Positions 7,986 through 14,999 of a DNA stretch of 64,000 bases are shown one piece after another; within the stretch, counting starts at the first letter, position 1, and every line of letters begins with the position of its first letter. The position numbers and the translations under genes were made by a program. The notes under the pieces are model-generated. The model did no database searches, was not told the DNA's origin, and worked only from the letters and a program-made list of their open reading frames with translations. Source of the DNA: Sungkyunkwania multivorans. GTDB lineage: Bacteria > Bacteroidota > Bacteroidia > Flavobacteriales > Flavobacteriaceae. The stretch lies in NCBI RefSeq assembly GCF_042675645.1, contig NZ_JBHTJH010000017.1, positions 868,001 through 932,000 of the forward strand. The letters run 5' to 3'.

Positions 7986-8798
7986 TCAAAGTGCTTTAAT
8001 CAATGCTTTAAATATAGTGATCATTTTTGGTTCGGCTTTCCCAGCAACAGCAATGATCTCCGAAACATCTATAGGGGCTAGATTGTCTGGGTCGCATTCA
8101 TCGGTCAAAACTGACACAGCGACCACAGGTATCTTCAGTTGATTGGCGACGATCACTTCGGGAACGGTACTCATTCCAACAGCATCAGCACCGATGATCT
8201 TTAACATTCTGTACTCTGCTTTGGTCTCCAATTGGGGTCCAAAGACAGAAGCATAGACTCCTTGGTTCAACTGTATTCCGTTTGCTGCTGCGATTTCTAA
8301 GAGTTTAGTGCGCATTTCTAGGTCGTATGGCTCGCTCATATCAACAAAACGCTCTCCAAATTGTTCTACCCCATGAAATCCAAGCGGAGAACCTCCCTGA
8401 AGATTGATATGATCCTCGATCAACATCAGGTCTCCTTTCTTGAATTCGAGATTGATGGCGCCCGCAGCATTGCTGACGAGTAATTTTTTTATTCCCAACA
8501 TGCCCATCACACGGACAGGATAGGTGACATCGCGAAGATCGTATCCTTCATATAAATGAAAGCGTCCTTGCATCACTACAACTTTCTTCCCCTCGAGTTC
8601 ACCATAAAGGAGTTTTCCCTTATGAAATTCTACAGTAGCCGTTGGGAAGTTTGGGATATGATTGTAGCTGATTTCCTCTTCTACAGAAAGATGTTCTGTT
8701 AGTTGCCCGAGACCAGTACCTAGAATGATACCGATCTCGGGCGCTTCAAAATTACGTTCCTTCAAAAAGGAAACGGTTTTCTGAATTTGTTTTATCAT
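7986..8798 (-). CDS. Purine nucleoside phosphorylase (trimeric type)
   Basis: A 270-aa enzyme of the inosine/guanosine phosphorylase family: IGIILGTGLGQL (phosphate site), GRFHLYEGY, SNAAGAINLEF and VGMSTVPEVIVA. It cleaves purine nucleosides with phosphate to free base and ribose-1-phosphate in the cytoplasm. It lies between arsM and a DM13 gene, 6 bp after the latter. Because ArsS makes a 5'-deoxyadenosyl-arsenic product, a phosphorylase here could remove the purine base to open the arsenosugar route; that is inference from position, and ordinary purine salvage is the alternative. Confidence 0.88.
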   Translation of the reverse strand: MIKQIQKTVSFLKERNFEAPEIGIILGTGLGQLTEHLSVEEEISYNHIPNFPTATVEFHKGKLLYGELEGKKVVVMQGRFHLYEGYDLRDVTYPVRVMGMLGIKKLLVSNAAGAINLEFKKGDLMLIEDHINLQGGSPLGFHGVEQFGERFVDMSEPYDLEMRTKLLEIAAANGIQLNQGVYASVFGPQLETKAEYRMLKIIGADAVGMSTVPEVIVANQLKIPVVAVSVLTDECDPDNLAPIDVSEIIAVAGKAEPKMITIFKALIKAL

Positions 8799-8804
8799 GA
8801 AATG

Positions 8805-9518
8805 CTATTTCTTTAATAATTTTTTGATCTGCCTTCGTCCCTGACTTTCAACATTCATAAAGTATAGACCGGCGCTTAGCGACGAAAGATCTAAGGTAAT
8901 AGAATTTTCGTTTGATTGCTGTTTATTGCCTAATTCTTGTCCGGAGATATTGTACATGCTTATAGCAAGCGGAAGGTTCAGATCGTTCTTGATGATCGCT
9001 TTGTCCGTATCAAGGTCATTGAAGATAGACACTTCTGGCAGATCATTTTCTACCACACTGAGTATTCCTGGGTCGCATGTAGATGAAACGGTTCCGAGTT
9101 GTACTCTTCCCCAAAGCACATTCGCAGAAGTACATTGAATGATCACATATTGGTAATCGTTGATGTCCACACCAGCAGGTACGATAAATGCTTGATCGTT
9201 GGTGATCGCATCTCCCATATCGGTGCCACCATTGTCATCTTGCAATTGTTGGGTACTTATTTTAATATGGCTACCTCCAGCATTGTCAACACGGTCGTCT
9301 GTCGATAAGAATACCTCTAGGGTTATTCCCTGAATCGTACTAAAGTTAGTGAAGTTGACCTCTTTGCCGTTGTCATTAAAGATGAGGTCGGCATCACCGG
9401 AGCATGGATAAGTTCCTGGAAAATCCCCTGCTACGAAGGTTCCTACTCTACATTGTTGGGCGCTGGTAACAGGCACGGTAAAAACTGCTAGAACGAGTAA
9501 AAGTAATGTCTTTTTCAT
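8805..9518 (-). CDS. Secreted DM13-domain protein with T9SS sorting domain
   Basis: A 237-aa protein. Residues 1-20 are a Sec signal peptide ending in SAQ. A DM13-like domain spans about residues 25-140: GTFVAGDFPGTY, NFSTIQGITLEVFLS, AFIVPAGVDINDYQYVIIQC and VLWGRVQL. DM13 domains are thought to act in redox reactions through a conserved Cys, here in IIQCTS. Residues about 163-237 are a T9SS type A sorting domain (ISMYNISGQEL, LSAGLYFMNVES, KKLLKK), so the product should reach the cell surface. Its place inside an arsenosugar operon is unexpected for a surface protein; its role is unknown. Confidence 0.8.
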   Translation of the reverse strand: MKKTLLLLVLAVFTVPVTSAQQCRVGTFVAGDFPGTYPCSGDADLIFNDNGKEVNFTNFSTIQGITLEVFLSTDDRVDNAGGSHIKISTQQLQDDNGGTDMGDAITNDQAFIVPAGVDINDYQYVIIQCTSANVLWGRVQLGTVSSTCDPGILSVVENDLPEVSIFNDLDTDKAIIKNDLNLPLAISMYNISGQELGNKQQSNENSITLDLSSLSAGLYFMNVESQGRRQIKKLLKK

Positions 9519-9543
9519 TTTGGTGGTTATTGGTGATTATTAG

Positions 9544-10152
9544 TTACGTTATGTACGGTTTAAAAATCGGATATGGCGCTAGATCTTCCTTATGATCGAT
9601 ATCATTGAGCACTTCTAAAAGCGAAACACTTTTATCCTTTAAATCACTAAGGCTGTCCTTCAGAACCGTCTCCGCACCCCAGGCCTTATTTTCAAACAAT
9701 GCCTTGTGCATCGCTTTCATCCCCATCAAGTAATATCCCCCATCTTTTGCAGGACCAAAAACTACGTCATTGCTTTCCAAGGCCTCAAATGCGTTCGTTA
9801 TATGTTCGGGTTTTAAGTCGTACAGGTCACTTCCAATGATGACTGCTTTTTCATATCCCAGATCAAAGGCGCTTTTAAATGCGTGCTGCATACGTTGTCC
9901 TAGGTCATCACCCGATTGAACGTGTTTTTTGAACACATTTTCATCCCATAGGTCATTGTGTCGTATTTTTATTGAATACCATACAGATCTATCACAAAAT
10001 AATTTCGAAGCCACATTTTTTGTGTGCGCTAACAGCATTTTATAGACTGCCAAAGCATTCTTATCTCCAATACCTTTGGCTAATCGGGTTTTAACTTTTC
10101 CCAACTCGGGATTACGCGTAAAGATGATGAGAAGATTTTTGCTTGATTTCAA
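9544..10152 (-). CDS. TIGR04282-type arsenosugar-associated glycosyltransferase
   Basis: A 202-aa protein of the DUF2064/TIGR04282 nucleotidyl- or glycosyltransferase-like family: LLIIFTRNPELGKVKTRLAKGIG at the N terminus (GT-A-like nucleotide site), QRMQHAFKSAF, AVIIGSDLYDL with its acidic metal-binding residue, and FGPAKDGGYYLMG. This family occurs with the TIGR04283 transferase and radical-SAM proteins of the ArsS type; here the partner transferase is at 1-677. It probably works on the sugar part of the arsenosugar in the cytoplasm. Donor and acceptor are unknown. Confidence 0.85.
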   Translation of the reverse strand: MKSSKNLLIIFTRNPELGKVKTRLAKGIGDKNALAVYKMLLAHTKNVASKLFCDRSVWYSIKIRHNDLWDENVFKKHVQSGDDLGQRMQHAFKSAFDLGYEKAVIIGSDLYDLKPEHITNAFEALESNDVVFGPAKDGGYYLMGMKAMHKALFENKAWGAETVLKDSLSDLKDKSVSLLEVLNDIDHKEDLAPYPIFKPYIT

Positions 10153-10222
10153 AAGTTATTGCTTTATCGATGAGTTTTGAAGGTGCCAGTATTCTTTTGC
10201 AGCGCCTGAATGGGTCATTTTT

Positions 10223-10714
10223 TCAATAGACTTTAATGCCGTTTTTCAAATAGGGTTCCCACGCTTTTGAGAATACATGTACTGAATCTGTTTTTTGGAG
10301 GTTCAAATTGAAAACGTCCTGTCCGTGATTTTTCCACTCAAAAATGCCTCCCCATAAGTTAAAAACATTCTTGTACCCAGCTTTTTTTAGTTTGAAGGCA
10401 ATGTCTTCAGAGCGAACACCCACCGAGCAGTAGACCACGATGGTTCGTTCTTTATCCTTGATGCAACAGGAGACATTTTCAAGTTGAAAATTTTGGTATC
10501 CCACATATAATGCGTCTTTTAAATGACTTACTTCATACTCGTCAGCTTCTCGGGCATCTAGAAGTATTGGCTTTTCTGGTAGCGCCTTTAGTTCATCAAC
10601 CTTTATATAAGGAATACTGTCTGTGTTGAATTTTTGCAACACCGCCTCAATACTTTCCTGTGCAAAGCTTACAGAAAACAGACAGAAAACAGATATGTAG
10701 AATATGATTCTCAT
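10223..10714 (-). CDS. Exported rhodanese-like protein
   Basis: A 163-aa single-domain rhodanese with a signal peptide (MRIIFYISVFCLFSVSFAQ). The active-site loop is CSVGVRS with Cys96 present, so sulfurtransferase chemistry is possible, and LLDAREADEYEVSHL is the CH2A-like segment. An extra CC pair sits just before it (VSCC). Located between ArsS and the TIGR04282 gene on the same strand, so it may take part in thiol or thio-arsenical chemistry in the periplasm; this is inference. Confidence 0.82.
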   Translation of the reverse strand: MRIIFYISVFCLFSVSFAQESIEAVLQKFNTDSIPYIKVDELKALPEKPILLDAREADEYEVSHLKDALYVGYQNFQLENVSCCIKDKERTIVVYCSVGVRSEDIAFKLKKAGYKNVFNLWGGIFEWKNHGQDVFNLNLQKTDSVHVFSKAWEPYLKNGIKVY

Positions 10715-10756
10715 GGCAGAACAACTCCTTTTATAGACTTTACACGTATGGGGTGT

Positions 10757-11812
10757 TTATGTGACCGTTCCTTGACAGCTGCTTCCTGCACCGGCAGTAC
10801 ACCCATAGCAATGTTGCGAGATAATTATTTTTCGGTCGTTCAAGAGGTCCTCATTATATTCGGAGATGTGCTTCACCTTACTTGCTACTTTAAGGTCTAA
10901 CATCTGATTGAAATCACAATCGTACAACCAACCATCCCAGCTTACAGAAATGGTGTTGGTACACATCACGTTTTGTACTGCAGTTGGATTATAGGCTTCC
11001 ACAAGGGCATACATATAATCCTCGTAGTTTTCTGATGCGATCAAATAATCTAAAAAACGACTGATAGGTAGATTGGTTATTGCAAAAAGATGATGGAATT
11101 GAATTCCAAAATCCTCTAGCAACGCTTTCTTAAAATCGTTTTCCAAAGCAGCCTGATCACCAGGTAAGAATGCTCCAGACGGATTGTATACCAGATCCAA
11201 TCGTAGTTCACTATCCGGCATCCCATATCCAACAGCATTCAGGTCTTTTAGCGCCTGAATCGATTTGTCAAAGACACCATCGCCTCGTTGTTTATCGGTC
11301 TTGCCGCGTGTCCAATGAGGCATCGAACTTACGACATGCACATTGTGTTTTTTGAAGAATTCAGGCAGGTCATGATATTTTTTGTTGGCCCTGATGATCG
11401 TTAGATTAGAGCGAACGATAAAATCTTTGATACCCGCTTTACTAGCTTCTTCCACAAACCAGCGAAAGTTGGGATTCATCTCGGGTGCACCGCCTGTAAG
11501 ATCCAAGGTATGGGCACCTGTATTTTTGATGACGTCCAAACATTGCTCCATGGTTTCGCGAGTCATGATCTCTTTTCGATCAGGCCCTGCATCCACATGG
11601 CAGTGTTCGCATACTTGGTTGCACATGTATCCAACGTTTATTTGAAGAATCTCTAGTTTTTTGGGACGTAACGGAAACTGATCTGTTTCCCTTATTTTAT
11701 TTGCAAAAGTGGGTAATTCGCCATCGGCAAAGATACCATTGGATAATATCTCCAATTGCCTGCTAGCGTTTGCCAATTCGTCATTTCTTTTATGTAGTGA
11801 CTTTGTAGCCAT
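10757..11812 (-). CDS. arsS: Arsenosugar biosynthesis radical SAM protein ArsS
   Basis: A 351-aa radical SAM enzyme. The cluster motif is CNQVCEHC with Cys64, Cys68 and Cys71 (CxxxCxxC), followed by the SAM-contact LDLTGGAPEMNP. The C-terminal third carries a DUF3641-like region ending in CYGCTAGAGSSCQG, likely a second metal site. ArsS proteins join 5'-deoxyadenosine from SAM to dimethylarsenic to make the arsenosugar precursor. It is second in the minus-strand cluster, after the AhpD-like gene; arsM is downstream in the same direction. Confidence 0.9.
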   Translation of the reverse strand: MATKSLHKRNDELANASRQLEILSNGIFADGELPTFANKIRETDQFPLRPKKLEILQINVGYMCNQVCEHCHVDAGPDRKEIMTRETMEQCLDVIKNTGAHTLDLTGGAPEMNPNFRWFVEEASKAGIKDFIVRSNLTIIRANKKYHDLPEFFKKHNVHVVSSMPHWTRGKTDKQRGDGVFDKSIQALKDLNAVGYGMPDSELRLDLVYNPSGAFLPGDQAALENDFKKALLEDFGIQFHHLFAITNLPISRFLDYLIASENYEDYMYALVEAYNPTAVQNVMCTNTISVSWDGWLYDCDFNQMLDLKVASKVKHISEYNEDLLNDRKIIISQHCYGCTAGAGSSCQGTVT

Positions 11813-11885
11813 AAATTGAGGTTGGAAGTACGAAGTTTGAGGTACGAAATTTTAGTGTTGGTAGCTCTAGTTTCGTCGTTCGTAA

Positions 11886-12221
11886 TTACATGCTTAACTT
11901 ATCGTATTTGTTCATCATTTGTACCCCATGTACCAAGGATGCGCCGGCCTCGATCGCAGCACCTGCATGAACGGCTTCCATCATTTCTTCTTTAGTGATA
12001 CCGCGTTGCAATCCATCTTTGGTATAGGCGTCGATGCAATAAGGACATTTTACCACATGTGAGACGGCAAGCGCTATCAGCGATTTTTCACGAGCAGTTA
12101 GTGCGCCTTCCTGAAAAACGGCGCCGTAATAATCGAAGAACTTTGTTCCTAGCTCTTCGCTCCATTCGGTGATCTTCCCAAATTTTCTCAGGTCTGCGGG
12201 GTCGTAATAAGTTTTTGACAT
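11886..12221 (-). CDS. AhpD-like arsenosugar-associated protein
   Basis: A 111-aa carboxymuconolactone decarboxylase/AhpD-family protein. The redox motif KCPYC gives Cys59 and Cys62, preceded by SLIALAVSHVV and followed by IDAYTKDGLQRGIT. Homologues in radical-SAM/arsenosugar clusters are annotated as peroxidase-like. It may keep the arsenic thiol chemistry reduced. It is the first gene of the cluster; the 73-bp spacer before arsS holds a short direct-repeat-like stretch (AAGTACGAAG, GAGGTACGAA). Confidence 0.85.
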   Translation of the reverse strand: MSKTYYDPADLRKFGKITEWSEELGTKFFDYYGAVFQEGALTAREKSLIALAVSHVVKCPYCIDAYTKDGLQRGITKEEMMEAVHAGAAIEAGASLVHGVQMMNKYDKLSM

Positions 12222-12421
12222 ATTTTAAATTTTCAAAATGGCCTTAAAGATACAGTTTCTTCCTCAAGTACATTGTAGGAGTTAATTAATGATATTTAAA
12301 TTTTGACGTGTAAAACGCGTGGACTTTACAAAATTCACCCCAAAAGTTTCAGACATTACGAAAACGTTTGAGTAACGATCATTTAATCTGCTCATAATTC
12401 ATTAAAACATTGTGTTTTGAC

Positions 12422-12429
12422 TATTTTTG
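12422..12429 (+). promoter_or_regulatory. -7 box TATTTTTG for the NagD-like gene
   Basis: TATTTTTG fits the Bacteroidetes -7 consensus TAnnTTTG and lies 17 bp before the chosen ATG at 12447. No clear TTG -33 box is seen at the expected spacing, so support is partial. A very short leader would result. Confidence 0.4.
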
Positions 12430-12446
12430 AAGAAAACCGACCCACT

Positions 12447-13226
12447 ATGAAAAAAGGATTTCTCATCGATATGGATGGTGTCATCTATGCAAACAATCAT
12501 CTCATCGAAGGTGCAGACGCTTTTATTCAAAAGCTTCAAAAAGAAAAGATCCCCTTTTTATTTATGACAAATAATAGTCAGCGTACTCCATTAGATACCG
12601 TAAATAAGGTCGGAGGCATGGGTATTAGGATCAAAGAAGAGAATGTCTACACCAGCGCCATGGCAACGGCATCCTTTCTCTCTTTCATGAAACCACGTGG
12701 CACTGCCTATGTTTTGGGAGAAGGCGGCCTCATCAATAGTTTGTTAAAGGAGGGCTACGAGATGGTGAATCATGACCCGGATTTTGTGGTGGTAGGCGAA
12801 GGGAGAAACTTTACCCTCGAAATGGTGAACAATGCGGTGGACATGATCCTCGGGGGCGCCAAATTGATCGCTACGAACCTCGATCCGTCCCCAAAAAAGA
12901 AGGGATGGGTTAATTTGGGTATCAAAGCGGTGGTTGCCATGATCGAGGAGGCAACGGGGAAGAAAGCCTTTTCTGTTGGCAAACCAAGTCCCGTAATGAT
13001 GCGTTCGGCAAGGAAATATTTAGGGTTGGAGGCTAGAGAGACGATCATCATCGGTGATACGATGGATACCGATATTCTTGGCGGGGTACAACTAGGATAT
13101 ACCACAATACTTACGCTTTCTGGGGTCTCTAAAAAAAATGTATTGGACGATTACGCCTTCAAACCGGATATGGTCGTCGATTCTGTTGCTACCTTAGATA
13201 TTGAAAAGGCCTTGAAAATGAAATGA
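12447..13226 (+). CDS. NagD-like HAD-IIA phosphatase
   Basis: A 259-aa HAD-superfamily hydrolase. Motif I is DMDGVIY near the N terminus, motif II is MTNNSQRT, and the C-terminal motif IV is IGDTMDTDI, with the Lys of motif III in VGKPSP. This is the NagD/IIA subgroup that dephosphorylates small phosphorylated metabolites. The ATG at 12447 is chosen over a TTG at 12417 because the earlier codons overlap the likely promoter. Monocistronic, with a weak hairpin downstream. Confidence 0.85.
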   Translation: MKKGFLIDMDGVIYANNHLIEGADAFIQKLQKEKIPFLFMTNNSQRTPLDTVNKVGGMGIRIKEENVYTSAMATASFLSFMKPRGTAYVLGEGGLINSLLKEGYEMVNHDPDFVVVGEGRNFTLEMVNNAVDMILGGAKLIATNLDPSPKKKGWVNLGIKAVVAMIEEATGKKAFSVGKPSPVMMRSARKYLGLEARETIIIGDTMDTDILGGVQLGYTTILTLSGVSKKNVLDDYAFKPDMVVDSVATLDIEKALKMK

Positions 13227-13322
13227 TCAGTTTCTACCTTGGGAATGTTATAGGAATGCTAAAAAATGGCACTTTACTAACGATTCAAATCTCGCTTGCA
13301 TATCTTTATTGAAGAATAAATG

Positions 13323-13351
13323 CCTGATCAAAATTTTTCAGGTTTTCTTTT
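13323..13351 (+). terminator. Weak hairpin plus T-run after the NagD-like gene
   Basis: CCTGA and TCAGG form a 5-bp stem around a 10-nt AT-rich loop, followed by TTTTCTTTT. The position before xdhC fits an intrinsic terminator but the stem is short. Confidence 0.35.
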
Positions 13352-13366
13352 GAATAAGGTCAAAAA

Positions 13367-14380
13367 ATGCTTCACGAATTTAGAGACATCATCCTCAGCG
13401 CTAAAATTGCTAGGGAACGAAATATTAAAACGACCTTGGTGACCGTGGTTGCCGTTGAAGGGAGTTCCTATCGACGGCCAGGAGTGCGGATGGCGGTTCA
13501 CGAAGATGGCCGCATGGTTGGCGCTGTTAGTGGCGGTTGCGTTGAGAAGGAGGTGGCGCGGCAGGCACAAAGTGTCTTTAAAGATGGTGTTCCCAAACTT
13601 ATGGTCTACGATGGTCGATACCGATTGGGATGCGAAGGCATTCTCTATATCCTTATCGAACCTTTTGAGCCCAAACCCGATTTCTTTGATGCCTTTGAAG
13701 CACAATGGAAAATTAGAAAGCCGTTTGAGATAAGTTCATATTTCTTTAAAGAGGCATCCAATGTGCCTAGCGGTGGGTCTTATGTTACATTTTCAGATGA
13801 AACTACCTATGAGATCTCTAAAAATTCAGCGATCGACAAAGCGTTGGAACATTTTCAGCAGACGATCAAACCAGGTTTTAAACTCTATATCGTAGGAGCA
13901 GAACACGATGCGGTTCAACTTTGCCAATATGCGTCGCTTACAGGTTGGGAAGTGGTCATCGTCGCCCCGCCCGATGATCCTAAGACCATTGACAACTTTC
14001 CTGGAGCTAGCGCTTATTTGGGTATTGACGAACATGCTTTTGGCAAAGAGCGACTAGATGAGCAAACGGCCGTTTTGCTTATGACACACAGCTTTGTGAA
14101 GGATTTGAAATATCTATCGGAAATGATCGATAAGAAGTTCGCATATCTCGGCCTTTTGGGTCCCAAACATCGTCGCGAGAAAATGATCTCACAGTTATTG
14201 GAATATCATCCAGATATATCTTATGCTTTTCTAGAAAGAATTCATGGTCCCTGCGGAATTGACATCGGTGCCGAAACTCCACAAGAAATTGCAATTTCCA
14301 TATTGGCTGAGATCTTGTCGATAGTGAGAGAGAAAGAACCGATTTCCTTGAAGGATAAAGCTGGAGGCATTCACCAATGA
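13367..14380 (+). CDS. XdhC/CoxI family molybdenum-cofactor maturation protein
   Basis: A 337-aa protein. The N-terminal XdhC/CoxI domain shows GSSYRRPGVRMAVHEDG and the SGGCVE motif with a conserved Cys; the C-terminal half is the Rossmann-like domain (LYIVGAEHDAVQL) ending in GPCGIDIGAETPQEIAISILAEI. XdhC proteins bind sulfurated molybdenum cofactor and deliver it to xanthine-oxidase family enzymes. It overlaps the MocA-like gene by 4 bp (ATGA). The probable client is the molybdenum hydroxylase at 17284-19927. Confidence 0.88.
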   Translation: MLHEFRDIILSAKIARERNIKTTLVTVVAVEGSSYRRPGVRMAVHEDGRMVGAVSGGCVEKEVARQAQSVFKDGVPKLMVYDGRYRLGCEGILYILIEPFEPKPDFFDAFEAQWKIRKPFEISSYFFKEASNVPSGGSYVTFSDETTYEISKNSAIDKALEHFQQTIKPGFKLYIVGAEHDAVQLCQYASLTGWEVVIVAPPDDPKTIDNFPGASAYLGIDEHAFGKERLDEQTAVLLMTHSFVKDLKYLSEMIDKKFAYLGLLGPKHRREKMISQLLEYHPDISYAFLERIHGPCGIDIGAETPQEIAISILAEILSIVREKEPISLKDKAGGIHQ

Positions 14381-14985
14381 GTGATAAAACGGCCATATTG
14401 ATGCTTGCTGCAGGTGCCTCAAGACGATTGGGACGCCCAAAACAATTGCTACCCTATAAAGAGACCGTTCTCTTAAAACACTGTGTCATGGAAGCATTAA
14501 AGACGCCCGACTGTGATGTTTTTGTGGTCTTGGGAGCCTATTACGACCAGGTCTATGCTGAAATCGAAGATCTGAATGCAGCCGTGATCTATCACCAAAA
14601 TTGGGAAAAGGGCATGGGCGACTCCTTGAGTTATGGCCTTCAAGAACTTCTTAAAAAAGGGGATTTCGATCGGTTGTTGCTAACGCTAGGCGACCTTCCT
14701 CTCGTCGATACCGACCATTTCAGCACGATGCTTAAAAAACATGAGGCTAGCGATAGAAGAATCATAGCAACACAATACGGGAAGATGATAGGAGTGCCGG
14801 CGGTCTTTGATTCGGAGTACTTCTCAAAACTTATCGAGTTGAAAAACGATGCTGGGGCAAAACCCATCATTCGGAGACACCGAGATGATGTGGAGGTTGT
14901 ACTATCCAAAAAGCCGTTTGTGGACGTGGATACGGAAGAGGCGTATAATGAGTTATTGCGCCAAGAAAAAGAAGGACATTTTTAG
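14377..14985 (+). CDS. MocA-like molybdenum cofactor nucleotidyltransferase
   Basis: A 202-aa NTP-transferase fold: AILMLAAGASRRLGRPKQLLPY is the nucleotide-binding signature and LLTLGDLPLVD the metal-binding one. MocA and related proteins add a cytosine nucleotide to molybdopterin to give the MCD form used by many xanthine-oxidase family enzymes. It is coupled to xdhC by a 4-bp overlap. It ends 14 bp from the convergent S41 gene with no obvious hairpin between. Confidence 0.87.
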   Translation: MSDKTAILMLAAGASRRLGRPKQLLPYKETVLLKHCVMEALKTPDCDVFVVLGAYYDQVYAEIEDLNAAVIYHQNWEKGMGDSLSYGLQELLKKGDFDRLLLTLGDLPLVDTDHFSTMLKKHEASDRRIIATQYGKMIGVPAVFDSEYFSKLIELKNDAGAKPIIRRHRDDVEVVLSKKPFVDVDTEEAYNELLRQEKEGHF

Positions 14986-14999
14986 TGGGGATTAGGATT

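Noticed and set aside
12770..13105. 111-aa minus-strand frame within the NagD-like gene
   Set aside because: It is antisense to the conserved HAD protein and has no independent support.
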